A DNA stretch of 8,226 nucleotides from Chloroflexota bacterium (lineage in GTDB: Bacteria > Chloroflexota > Dehalococcoidia > UBA3495): contig JACZXN010000057.1 of NCBI GenBank assembly GCA_022571575.1, positions 1 to 8,226 on the forward strand, read 5' to 3'. Position numbers and translations under genes: made by a program. The first letter of the stretch is position 1. Each line of letters starts with the position of its first letter. The notes below the pieces were generated by a model. The model did not search any database. It saw only the letters and a program-made list of their open reading frames with translations, and had not been told where the DNA came from. This document shows positions 1-6,115 of this stretch, piece by piece.

Positions 1-1
1 G

Positions 2-247
2 CCGGAAAGGGCCGAGGAAGGCAATCCCCCCGCGGAGATCCACCTGGACCTGGACGTGGAGGCCCACCTGGAGACCAAGATGGCCTGCATCCTATGCCAC
101 CGCACCCAGGTGGCCGCCGACTGGCCCTACCACCGGGTGCCGAGAGAAGTGACGGCCGCCATACTGGGGCGAGAGCAGTACATCCGGGCCCACCCCCCGG
201 TCGGTCCGGGGGAAAAGGTGCCCGGCGACTTTTTCCATGGCCTCTAG
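2..247 (+). CDS. PIG-L (LmbE-like) family deacetylase, C-terminal part
   Basis: The reading frame is open from the window edge to a TAG stop, giving 81 residues of the C-terminus only. I assign it to the PIG-L/LmbE family of zinc-dependent N-acetyl-sugar or N-acyl deacetylases from the C-terminal pattern. In that family a Lys-x-x-x-Leu-x-x-His-x-(S/T)-Gln stretch is followed some 20 residues later by a G-R-E-x-(F/Y) segment. Here these are KMACILCHRTQ (about residues 26-36) and GREQY (about 56-60). The zinc-binding AHPDD motif of the family would lie upstream, outside the window, so catalytic competence cannot be judged. The last residues end in DFFHGL. The gene is convergent with the VOC gene, with only 15 bp between the two stop codons and no hairpin there. 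The family call is fairly likely; the substrate is unknown. Confidence 0.65.
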   Translation, partial: PERAEEGNPPAEIHLDLDVEAHLETKMACILCHRTQVAADWPYHRVPREVTAAILGREQYIRAHPPVGPGEKVPGDFFHGL

Positions 248-262
248 GACAGCACGCCGGGC

Positions 263-655
263 TTAGGCCTTGGGCCGCTGGATGATCTCCACGCTGACCT
301 TGTCCGGCGCCTCTATGAAGGCCACCATGGAGCCCGACGGCATGGTCCACGGCTCGCAGTTGAACTTCACGCCGTTGGCCTTCAGATGGGCGGTCACCTC
401 TTCCATGTCATCGACCTCGAACCCGAAGTGGTCCAGCCCGTAGCGGGGCTCGGTGGAGCCCGGCACCGGGTCTTCGCCCTCGGCCCGGCCGGAAATGGTC
501 ATCAAGGTCTGGCCGTTGAGCCCCAGCGTGATGGACTTTGTGGTGGACAGGGGGCGCTCGCCGGTGATCTCGGCCCCGAAATTGTCGCAGTAGAATTTGG
601 CGGCCGCGTCGGGGTCCTCGCTGCGGAAATGCAGATGGTTGCAGGTGAATTTCAT
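263..655 (-). CDS. VOC family (glyoxalase/bleomycin-resistance fold) protein
   Basis: This 130-residue protein has the length and pattern of a single VOC module made of two beta-alpha-beta-beta-beta units. The first strand carries His7, followed by the usual D-x-x-x-A-x-x-F-Y helix (residues 14-22). The second unit opens with G-L-D-H-F-G-F-E-V around His76, and a last strand V-S-V-E-I-I carries Glu123. His7, His76 and Glu123 fall where family members bind a divalent metal, so it is probably metal-dependent; I could not place the fourth ligand with certainty. The frame stays open to an upstream ATG at 793, but AAGGAG lies 7 bases before the ATG at 655, and similarity to the fold begins there, so I chose 655. 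It sits 159 bp downstream of the oxaloacetate decarboxylase on the same strand. Dioxygenase, epimerase, lyase or resistance roles are all possible; the substrate is unknown. Confidence 0.88.
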   Translation of the reverse strand: MKFTCNHLHFRSEDPDAAAKFYCDNFGAEITGERPLSTTKSITLGLNGQTLMTISGRAEGEDPVPGSTEPRYGLDHFGFEVDDMEEVTAHLKANGVKFNCEPWTMPSGSMVAFIEAPDKVSVEIIQRPKA

Positions 656-662
656 GGGATTG

Positions 663-668
663 CTCCTT
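663..668 (-). promoter_or_regulatory. Shine-Dalgarno site of the VOC gene
   Basis: AAGGAG on the minus strand, 7 bases before the ATG at 655. It decides the start against the in-frame ATG at 793, whose extra 46 residues are basic, low in hydrophobic content and unlike any VOC protein. Confidence 0.8.
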
Positions 669-814
669 CGCCGGGATTCAGGTTTCGATTTGTTCTTGGT
701 CTGTCTTTGGTGTTTACGCGATTGAGCCGGTTCGTCTGTTGGTTTGGGGGTTACGCCGCCCCAGATGCTTCGCCGCTGCGGCTGGCTCAGCATGACATAC
801 CTGGGCGGTCCGCT

Positions 815-1675
815 TTATCCGAGAAACTCCTGGGTCCACCTGTCGTAGTCCTGCTTGCGGGTGACCTGGGCCACCAGATCGGCCGAGGCCTGGCCCGAAG
901 CCAGATCACCTGGGGCCACGCCGTCCCGCAGGGATTTCAGCGTATCGTAAACCGCCTTGATGGCCGCGTAGAAGGGCAGATGTCCCTGCAACGCCACCCT
1001 GACGCCGTTGGCCCCCAGAAATTCCTTGTCGGCCAGCTCGCCGCCGGCCCCGCCCAATAGCAACGGTATCTTGACCTCGGCATGCACCGCTTCGACCTCT
1101 GCCCGGGTCTGGGCCCCGGCCAGGAAGATGGCATCCACCCCCGCCTGCTCGTAGGCCTTGGCCCGTTTGATGGCCTCGGGCACCCCTCCCATCCGCAGGG
1201 CGCTGGTGCGGCCGGCCACCACCAGGCTGGCGTCCTGGCGTCCCGCCAGGGCCGCCTTCATCTTGCCGACTCCTTCCTCCACCGAGATAAGCTGGTTATC
1301 GCCTCCCTGAAAACTCCGGGGCAACAGGGTGTCTTCGATGGTCAGCGCCGAAACACCGGCCGTCTCCAGCTCCTCCACCGTGCGTTTCACGTTCATGGCG
1401 TTGCCGTAGCCGTGGTCGGCGTCCACCATCAGGCTGATGTTGCCCGCCCGGCAGATACGGTGGATCTGCTGGGCGAATTCGCTCAGGGTCAACACGATGA
1501 TGTCCGGCGCTCCCAGGACCGTGCCCGAGGCGATGGATCCGGCAAACATGCCCACCTCAAAACCCAGGTCCTCGGCGATGCGGGCCGAGATCGGGTCGAA
1601 CACCGACGCCGGATGGACGCATTTGTCGCCGGCCAAGACCGCCCGGTAGTTTTCCCTGCGTTGGGTCAGGTTCAT
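815..1675 (-). CDS. oxaloacetate decarboxylase, PEP mutase/isocitrate lyase superfamily (PA4872 type)
   Basis: A 286-residue TIM-barrel enzyme, close to the 287 residues I recall for Pseudomonas PA4872, the founding member of the oxaloacetate decarboxylase group. The predicted reaction is Mg2+-dependent decarboxylation of oxaloacetate to pyruvate and CO2 in the cytoplasm. The signature D-A-D-H-G-Y-G-N (85-92) carries the metal-binding Asp. It is followed by T-I-E-D-T-L-L-P (112-119), which replaces the E-D-Q-x-x-P-K of methylisocitrate lyases and lacks the catalytic-Cys loop (KKCGH) of isocitrate lyases. Then come E-E-G-V-G-K (133-138) and Arg156. His232, in Q-G-H-L-P-F, matches the group-specific active-site His (His235 in PA4872, from memory; the three-residue offset also fits the metal-binding Asp). 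I chose the ATG at 1675 because GAGGG lies 6 bases upstream and the family begins there. The VOC gene follows on the same strand. Activity on other 2-oxo acids or alkylmalates is possible. Confidence 0.87.
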   Translation of the reverse strand: MNLTQRRENYRAVLAGDKCVHPASVFDPISARIAEDLGFEVGMFAGSIASGTVLGAPDIIVLTLSEFAQQIHRICRAGNISLMVDADHGYGNAMNVKRTVEELETAGVSALTIEDTLLPRSFQGGDNQLISVEEGVGKMKAALAGRQDASLVVAGRTSALRMGGVPEAIKRAKAYEQAGVDAIFLAGAQTRAEVEAVHAEVKIPLLLGGAGGELADKEFLGANGVRVALQGHLPFYAAIKAVYDTLKSLRDGVAPGDLASGQASADLVAQVTRKQDYDRWTQEFLG

Positions 1676-1730
1676 TCGATTCCCTCGCTTCGTGTGAGCT
1701 GATTGGGCCGGTCTCATGTCTGGCGCACGC

Positions 1731-1754
1731 CGCCGGACCCTTCGCCGGACCCTT
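1731..1754. repeat. perfect 12-bp tandem direct repeat in a divergent promoter region
   Basis: CGCCGGACCCTT occurs twice with no gap (1731-1742 and 1743-1754). It lies in the spacer between the divergent oxaloacetate decarboxylase and DUF429 genes, just upstream of a TATACT hexamer. If the DUF429 start at 1809 is right, this DNA is non-coding, so a paired operator is possible. Replication slippage is the simpler alternative. Confidence 0.6.
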
Positions 1755-1763
1755 GGATTGACC

Positions 1764-1769
1764 TATACT
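1764..1769 (+). promoter_or_regulatory. possible -10 box for the DUF429 gene
   Basis: TATACT matches TATAAT at five of six positions and lies 45 bases before the GTG start. The hexamer 17 bases upstream (TTCGCC, 1741-1746) is a poor -35 and lies across the tandem repeat, so expression might need an activator. TTGACC (1758-1763) abuts it and could instead act as a -35, with a poor -10 at 1781-1786. This is weak evidence overall. Confidence 0.3.
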
Positions 1770-1791
1770 AGGCTGGGATCAAGACTGGGTC

Positions 1792-1798
1792 AAGGAGG
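1792..1798 (+). promoter_or_regulatory. Shine-Dalgarno site of the DUF429 gene
   Basis: AAGGAGG lies 10 bases before the GTG at 1809. It is the main reason for preferring this GTG over the in-frame ATG at 1716. Confidence 0.65.
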
Positions 1799-1808
1799 AC
1801 CATACCCG

Positions 1809-2729
1809 GTGGAAAATTCAGTGGGTATCTTGGGTGTCGACTTCAGCGGCGCGGCCCCCGACAACAACACCTGGATGGCCCAAGGGCGGTTGAGCGGCGC
1901 CGGGCTGGAGCTGGCGGACTGCCGCCGGATGGGCCGGGGTGAGGTCGCGGATATCCTTGAGGGATCACCGGTTGGGTCGGTGGCAGCCCTGGACTTCCCT
2001 TTCTCGGTGCCTCGGCAATTCGCCCGGTATTGGATGCCCCAAGCCCGGTCCATGCCCGAATTATGGGCGGGCGCGGCCCAGATGGAATTCAAATCATTCA
2101 TGGCGTTGCGGGACTCCTACGTGGCAGCCCACGGGGAGTCCAAACGCCGATGCGACCTGGCCTTTCCCGAGTGCTACTCATGCCTGCACAAGGCGAACCC
2201 CAACATGGTTCCCATGACCTTCCGGGGCATGCAGATGCTGGACCGCCTGTGGGCCTGGGGCTGCGACGTGCCGCCTCTGGACCGCCAGGGGGCCGGCAAG
2301 CCCGTTTTACTGGAAGCCATGCCCGGGGCGGCGCTGCGGGCCATGGGCCTTCCCTATAAGGGATACAAGAAAGGGGTCAGAGCATTGGAGTTGCGGCGCC
2401 AAATTCTGGATGGGTTGCCTCAAAGGTCAGGTTTGGCCATTCCGAATCTGGCCGAATTCAAGGAGCAATGCTTGTTCAGCGACGATTGCCTGGATGCGGT
2501 GGTTGCCGCGGTGGTTGCCGCCCTCTGGGCGAGGCAGCCGGAGCTTTTCTGGCGGCCGGAAGACGTCGCTTCGTCCCTGCCAAAAATGTTCCAGAACAAG
2601 GGCCGGCGGCGGTCCAAACCCGTAGACCTGCCAACAGACGACGGCGGTAGCCATCTAGACATGGCGGTTCAGGAAGGATGGCTATATGCGCCGGTCTATC
2701 TTCAGACCGCAGCCGAATCCCAAATCTAG
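1809..2729 (+). CDS. DUF429 domain protein (predicted RNase H-like nuclease fold)
   Basis: A 306-residue protein starting at GTG 1809. It has the landmarks of DUF429, an uncharacterised family predicted to share the RNase H-like fold. These are an N-terminal G-V-D-F-S-G-A strand (residues 9-15, Asp11), A-L-D-F-P-F-S-V-P (60-68, Asp62), an L-L-E-A-M-P-G-A segment (167-174), P-Y-K-G-Y-K-K (182-188), and a late D-D-C-L-D-A-V-V-A-A helix (225-234). The spaced acids Asp11, Asp62 and Asp226/Asp229 could form a metal site like that of RNase H, which is an inference from spacing. There is no signal peptide or membrane segment, so it is probably cytoplasmic. The ATG at 1716 would add 31 Arg-rich residues translated from the tandem repeat, and I rejected it. 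The C-terminal 40 residues are polar and look family-external. The biochemical role is unknown. The cupin follows after 112 bp and may be co-transcribed. Confidence 0.8.
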   Translation: MENSVGILGVDFSGAAPDNNTWMAQGRLSGAGLELADCRRMGRGEVADILEGSPVGSVAALDFPFSVPRQFARYWMPQARSMPELWAGAAQMEFKSFMALRDSYVAAHGESKRRCDLAFPECYSCLHKANPNMVPMTFRGMQMLDRLWAWGCDVPPLDRQGAGKPVLLEAMPGAALRAMGLPYKGYKKGVRALELRRQILDGLPQRSGLAIPNLAEFKEQCLFSDDCLDAVVAAVVAALWARQPELFWRPEDVASSLPKMFQNKGRRRSKPVDLPTDDGGSHLDMAVQEGWLYAPVYLQTAAESQI

Positions 2730-2829
2730 CGGTCTTGCCGATCGGTTGAAGTCCTTGCCCGGAACACCGGCGGCGGATATGCTGATGGCCGTTATCCAGC
2801 GGGAAGAACTAGGTTTGATTCGAACATTC

Positions 2830-2835
2830 AAGGAG
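2830..2835 (+). promoter_or_regulatory. Shine-Dalgarno site of the cupin gene
   Basis: AAGGAG lies 6 bases before the ATG at 2842. It fixes the start of the small cupin and argues against the in-frame ATG at 2686, which lies inside the DUF429 gene. Confidence 0.8.
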
Positions 2836-2841
2836 AGCAAC

Positions 2842-3180
2842 ATGCGAATAGTACGGGTTTATTCGGGAGACGACGGGGAGTCCCACTTTGAAGACCTGAC
2901 CCCCGACCAGTTGGCCGAGATCGTGTTTCCCATCGGCAACGGGGACATCACATTGGGCCGGCGGCCTTCGCCGTCTTTTTCCGACTACCACAACGCCCCA
3001 CGGCGCCAGTACGTGCTGAACCTGTCCGGCATAGCCGAGTTTGAGGTCGCCGACGGGACCGTGGTCCGTATGGTGCCGGGGGACGTGCTGGTGGCGGAAG
3101 ACCTCACCGGACATGGGCACATCGCCCGTAGTATCGGCGACGAGTTTAGGGTTTCGTTGGCGGTCCCTTTGAAGGAGTGA
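2842..3180 (+). CDS. small single-domain cupin-like protein
   Basis: A 112-residue protein, the size of a minimal single-cupin barrel. The N-terminus MRIVRVYSGDDGESHFED precedes the barrel. A motif 1-like stretch D-Y-H-N-A-P-R-R-Q-Y-V-L-N-L-S-G (48-63) contains His50. It is followed by E-F-E-V-A-D-G, then motif 2-like P-G-D-V-L-V-A-E-D-L-T-G-H-G-H (79-93) with His91 and His93. The classical HxH(x)3-4E of motif 1 is reduced to one His, with Gln56 where a second ligand might be. Metal binding is therefore plausible but the site is incomplete. No signal peptide is seen. The upstream in-frame ATG at 2686 overlaps DUF429 and lacks a ribosome site, so I rejected it. It may share a transcript with DUF429. 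The function is unknown; it could be a dioxygenase-like enzyme, an isomerase or a ligand sensor. Confidence 0.75.
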   Translation: MRIVRVYSGDDGESHFEDLTPDQLAEIVFPIGNGDITLGRRPSPSFSDYHNAPRRQYVLNLSGIAEFEVADGTVVRMVPGDVLVAEDLTGHGHIARSIGDEFRVSLAVPLKE

Positions 3181-3184
3181 CGCC

Positions 3185-3271
3185 GGGGGAACTTTAAAAA
3201 GTTCCCCCAGACCCCCTCAAATTTTAAAGTCTTTGGAGGGTTTGGGGACCTTTCTGCAGAAAGGTCCCCAA
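3185..3271. repeat. compound palindromic element between convergent genes (bidirectional terminator or REP-like)
   Basis: There are three nested structures in 87 bp. Hairpin A (3185-3208) pairs GGGGGAACTTT with AAAGTTCCCCC around AA. Hairpin B (3242-3271) is a perfect 30-bp palindrome, TTGGGGACCTTTCTG and its complement. Between them CCCTCAAA (3214-3221) pairs with TTTGGAGGG (3232-3240) with one bulged G. The left half (hairpin, then CCCTC-AAA) resembles the reverse complement of the right half (hairpin, then CCCTCC-AAA), so the whole is a large imperfect inverted repeat able to form a three-way junction. It lies exactly between two convergent stop codons, which suits bidirectional termination. 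No long U tract follows either hairpin. Confidence 0.75.
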
Positions 3272-3279
3272 CGTACTCC

Positions 3280-4665
3280 TCATCCAGTCAACACCCGGTG
3301 CAGATGGATCAACCCCTGCTGCCGCCTTGCCGACGTGACCAGCCGCCCCCAGGCCGGGTCCAGCAGCAACCGGGCCATCTCCCGGGTCAGTTCATTTTCC
3401 TGCAACTTGCCAAAACGCCGGTAAAGGTCCAGCTGATCCCCAGACAAAGCATGGAGAAAAGGCAACGCCACGTTGACGGCCAGGTCCCTCGCCCGGTCTT
3501 TCCCAACGGGGGCCGCCCTTTCGCCGTCGCCGGCAGCGACGGCGAGACATGCGGTCAACGCCTTGGGGCTCCCGCTCTCGGCAGCCTGGTCCGCGGCCTT
3601 TTTCGGCCTCGTTTTCGCAGCCCTTTTCAATGAAGCCGCCAACCCGGCCTGGGAGTACCGGTCCACCCAGCAAGCCGCCCCGGCGAATCGCCGCAGCGGA
3701 TGGTTGGCCGGGCGCAAACCGGATAGATGCCATTCGCGCCGGGACAGGCATGGACCCAACCCCCTGGGCAAAACCGAACCCCAACCGGTATCCTGGCCCG
3801 CCACTAACCCGGAAACCGCCGACAGCCAGCCTTGGACCGCCGCCGCCCGGTCCTTGGCAGGCAGACCTTCCGATCTTTGAACCAAAATGCGCCACGGCGC
3901 CCGTTGGGCCAGCTTCACGAAGGGCTGCTGATTGTTCTTATAACCCAGACCTTCCATCAGGCCCTCGTATAACGTTTGGTCAAGAACGGTCTGGTCCGGA
4001 CCCGTGTCCCCGGTGTCCGGAAATGCCTGATCCGACAGAAACAACCTGAACCGCCGGCTGTTGAAATCGAATCTTTGGTCGCCCGCCAAATCCAGCAACT
4101 CACCCGCTTCGACGGCTGTTCTGGGCCGGGAGTATCCCTTACGCTCCAACAATTCCCACAGCCCCATGCCAGCCCTGGGAACGCCACCGGGCCGATTTCC
4201 AAAGTGGTCCTGGGTCTCCCAAGCCGGGCCAACCGCAGCGCCGCCCATTGGGAACCGCAGCGGTTCCAGAAGGGGTTCCAATGAAACCACCGGCGTGTCC
4301 CTGCCGCTTTGCAGGACCGTGGCGGCCGAGTCGACCTCCAGGGCGGCATGCAGCACAACGCCGTTGTAATTGGGGTCCGAAGAATGGCCGTGGCTGTGCC
4401 AGTCCCGCTGACGGACGTGGAGTTCCACGTCGCCCCGCACCAAACCCTGGCCTTCGAACTCTAATATGGCGTCGCGGAAATCGGGGCCGGCGGCCTTGCC
4501 CTCCCTTCCGGGATAGATGACGCGAATACGGGCGCCGGCGGCGGTGCGAAACCATTCCTGCCGCGCCGCCCGCTGCTCCCACAGCCGCGCCAGCGTCTTT
4601 TCGGAGATGGGATCTCCATCTTTACGGCCATACCGGGCGGGCCTTTCGGCAACCAGACCTAACAT
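3280..4665 (-). CDS. DUF2851 family protein
   Basis: A 461-residue protein with the conserved N-terminal block of DUF2851: Y-P-G-R (51-54), G-P-D-F-R-D-A (60-66), G-D-V-E-L-H-V (78-84), then D-W-H-S-H-G-H-S-S-D-P-N-Y-N (88-101) and V-V-L-H (103-106). The family is uncharacterised. The dense run of invariant Asp, Glu and His (Asp62, Asp79, Glu81, His83, Asp88, His93, Asp97) looks like a metal-dependent active site. The spacing Asp62 then Glu81-x-His83 resembles a PD-(D/E)xK nuclease with His for Lys, which is my inference. The rest of the chain is helical and basic near residues 345-360 (K-R-A-A-K-T-R-P-K-K), with no membrane segment. No Shine-Dalgarno precedes the ATG, although a TATGAT lies just upstream. 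It is convergent with the cupin and divergent from the CoA-transferase gene. The length agrees with complete family members. Confidence 0.85.
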   Translation of the reverse strand: MLGLVAERPARYGRKDGDPISEKTLARLWEQRAARQEWFRTAAGARIRVIYPGREGKAAGPDFRDAILEFEGQGLVRGDVELHVRQRDWHSHGHSSDPNYNGVVLHAALEVDSAATVLQSGRDTPVVSLEPLLEPLRFPMGGAAVGPAWETQDHFGNRPGGVPRAGMGLWELLERKGYSRPRTAVEAGELLDLAGDQRFDFNSRRFRLFLSDQAFPDTGDTGPDQTVLDQTLYEGLMEGLGYKNNQQPFVKLAQRAPWRILVQRSEGLPAKDRAAAVQGWLSAVSGLVAGQDTGWGSVLPRGLGPCLSRREWHLSGLRPANHPLRRFAGAACWVDRYSQAGLAASLKRAAKTRPKKAADQAAESGSPKALTACLAVAAGDGERAAPVGKDRARDLAVNVALPFLHALSGDQLDLYRRFGKLQENELTREMARLLLDPAWGRLVTSARRQQGLIHLHRVLTG

Positions 4666-4676
4666 AGCCGCAACGT

Positions 4677-4682
4677 ATCATA
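4677..4682 (-). promoter_or_regulatory. possible -10 box for the DUF2851 gene, leaderless arrangement
   Basis: TATGAT on the minus strand lies 11 bases before the ATG, so a transcript would start within a few bases of the initiation codon. That fits the absence of a ribosome site. No convincing -35 is visible. Confidence 0.3.
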
Positions 4683-4719
4683 TAGTGGCCGTATTGGACA
4701 GTCGTCACCCACGAACTCC

Positions 4720-4748
4720 TTGCTCTTTTAACTGGCTACACTTAGAAT
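4720..4748 (+). promoter_or_regulatory. sigma-70-like promoter for the CoA-transferase gene
   Basis: TTGCTC (4720-4725) and TAGAAT (4743-4748) are separated by exactly 17 bases and match the consensus at four and five of six positions. A start near 4755 would give a leader of about 24 bases carrying the GAGGGGG ribosome site. It is the best-looking promoter in the window. Confidence 0.55.
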
Positions 4749-4778
4749 GGCCCAATATCAAAGAGGGGGTTCTATCGA

Positions 4779-5996
4779 ATGGCAGAATTCAAACACCCGC
4801 TGGAGAATATTAGAGTTCTAGACTTGGGCCGGCATCAAGCTGGACCGCGCTGCGCCCAGGTTTTAGCCCGCATGGGCGCCGAAGTGATCAAAGTGGAACG
4901 CCTGGGCGGCGAGGAGACCCGATACCACGGGCCGTGGGTCAGAAAGCAGAGTGCATATTGGGTGCAGTACAACTCGGGCAAGAAGAGCCTGAGCATAGAC
5001 CTGCGCAAGGAAGAGGGCAAGGGTATCCTCACCGAGTTGATCAAGGTGTCCGATGTACTGGTGCAGAACTTCCGGCCGGGCACCATCGAGAAGATGGGTT
5101 TCGGCTACGACGTGCTTAAAGAGCTGAACCCTCGCATCATCATGGTCAACGTCTCGGCCTACGGCCAGTTTGGGCCCTATAAGGACCAGATCGGCTACGA
5201 CCCCATCGGCCAGACCATGTCGGGCATCACCATGCTCACCGGCGACGAGGACATGCCCCCCATCCGCACCGGGGTGCCCATCATCGACCGCATCACCGCC
5301 CTGCACTCGGCCATCGGCACGCTATCGGCCCTCCACGAGCGGGAATATAGCGGCCTGGGACAGTCCATCGACGTCTGCCTGGCCGACACCGGCTATAGCA
5401 TGACGGAGATCCCCGTCACCGCCTATCACGGGGCCGGGACCGTCCCCAAACGGGGCAGCGGCGACGGCGCCCCTCCCGGCGGGATATATCCCTGCAAGGA
5501 AGGCTGGGTCCTTTTGTCGGCCGGCGACCAGATCCACTGGCACCGGGTGTGCAACGCCCTTAACAAGCCCGAATGGCTGGAAGACCCCCGGTTCACCACC
5601 CGCCCGGAGCGGGCCAAGAACGGGGCAATAGTCAACGAAGCGGTGAACGAACTGCTGAAAGACATGACCACCGCGGAGGCGGTGGCCCACTTCACCCTCC
5701 ACGACGTGGTGGCGGCGCCGGTGAACACCATCCCCATGGCGGCCGAAGACCCCCATCCCTGGGAGCGGGGCGCCATGCAAGAGGTACCGGACTTCCTGGC
5801 CGGCACCATCGCGGTCTCCGGCGACTACTGGCACTTCAGCCGGACGCCGGTGGTGGTGGGGTCCACCCCGAAGGTGGGGGAGCACAACCACCAATTGCTG
5901 TCGGATATCCTAGGGTATTCCGACCAGCAGATTACGGAACTCACCAAGGATAACGTCATCGGCACCGACGACCACTACGACGAAGTTCCGGGGTAA
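4779..5996 (+). CDS. CaiB/BaiF family (family III) CoA-transferase
   Basis: A 405-residue protein, the usual length for family III CoA-transferases, which move CoA between carboxylic acids through an aspartyl-CoA anhydride. The N-terminal half shows the family order: R-V-L-D-L (12-16), A-G-P-R-C-A-Q-V-L-A-R-M-G-A-E-V-I-K-V-E (21-40), N-S-G-K-K-S-L-S-I-D-L (65-75), Q-N-F-R-P-G (96-101), M-V-N-V-S-A-Y-G-Q-F-G-P (122-133). Then comes G-V-P-I-I-D-R (165-171), whose Asp170 is the predicted nucleophile, followed by a helix and the G-L-G-Q-S-I-D-V segment. The small C-terminal lobe contains E-D-P-R-F and A-A-P-V-N-T motifs. It is cytoplasmic. I chose the ATG at 4779 because AGAGGGGG lies 9 bases upstream. 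No acyl-CoA dehydrogenase, hydratase or second transferase subunit is adjacent, so the acid substrate and CoA donor cannot be inferred. It is monocistronic, with a strong hairpin downstream. Confidence 0.93.
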   Translation: MAEFKHPLENIRVLDLGRHQAGPRCAQVLARMGAEVIKVERLGGEETRYHGPWVRKQSAYWVQYNSGKKSLSIDLRKEEGKGILTELIKVSDVLVQNFRPGTIEKMGFGYDVLKELNPRIIMVNVSAYGQFGPYKDQIGYDPIGQTMSGITMLTGDEDMPPIRTGVPIIDRITALHSAIGTLSALHEREYSGLGQSIDVCLADTGYSMTEIPVTAYHGAGTVPKRGSGDGAPPGGIYPCKEGWVLLSAGDQIHWHRVCNALNKPEWLEDPRFTTRPERAKNGAIVNEAVNELLKDMTTAEAVAHFTLHDVVAAPVNTIPMAAEDPHPWERGAMQEVPDFLAGTIAVSGDYWHFSRTPVVVGSTPKVGEHNHQLLSDILGYSDQQITELTKDNVIGTDDHYDEVPG

Positions 5997-6004
5997 TAGC
6001 TTCG

Positions 6005-6018
6005 CTTAGCTGTCAGCT
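6005..6018 (-). repeat. two inverted heptad units on the left of the spacer hairpin
   Basis: Read on the minus strand, AGCTGAC and AGCTAAG follow one another here. They match the heptad consensus found to the right of the hairpin, in the opposite orientation. TCAGCTTT (6013-6020) can pair with AAAGCTGA (6114-6121). Confidence 0.5.
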
Positions 6019-6057
6019 TTAAGGGGCCGGGGCGGTGAAACCGCCCCGGCCCCTTAA
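6019..6057. terminator. 17-bp perfect stem-loop between convergent genes
   Basis: TTAAGGGGCCGGGGCGG pairs perfectly with its complement at 6041-6057 around a TGAAA loop. The stem is very GC-rich and flanked by TTAA, giving short A/T tracts on both sides. It lies 22 bases after the CoA-transferase stop and faces the convergent asparaginase gene, so it can serve both strands. The U run after the stem is short (AACATTTG), so it may act as a transcript-end stabiliser as much as an intrinsic terminator. Confidence 0.8.
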
Positions 6058-6115
6058 CATTTGTGCCCTCCAACCCAGCGTGACGAGCCCTCAAGCCCGG
6101 TGCCAGCGGCCTAAA

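Noticed and set aside
656..793. 46-residue N-terminal extension of the VOC protein from ATG 793
   Set aside because: A good ribosome site and the start of the fold both lie at 655. The extension is basic and low in complexity, and looks like translated spacer.
656..814. terminator or promoter between the decarboxylase and VOC genes
   Set aside because: The only stem seen is a short GCCGC/GCGGC with no T tract, and I find no convincing -35/-10 pair.
386..1060. 224-codon open frame on the plus strand
   Set aside because: It lies antisense to the VOC and oxaloacetate decarboxylase genes, which show clear family motifs. The frame is open because of high-GC codon usage, and its translation matches nothing recognisable.
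1716..1808. ATG 1716 as start of the DUF429 protein
   Set aside because: It would add Arg-rich sequence encoded by the tandem repeat with no ribosome site, while AAGGAGG precedes GTG 1809.
2686..2841. ATG 2686 as start of the cupin protein
   Set aside because: It lies inside the DUF429 gene and has no ribosome site, whereas AAGGAG precedes ATG 2842, where the protein's regular pattern begins.
3185..3271. CRISPR or attachment site
   Set aside because: There are only two inverted half-elements, no regularly spaced direct repeats, and no cas, integrase or transposase gene nearby.
5322..5894. 190-codon open frame on the minus strand
   Set aside because: It is antisense to the CoA-transferase gene, rich in Gly, Val and His, with no recognisable domain.
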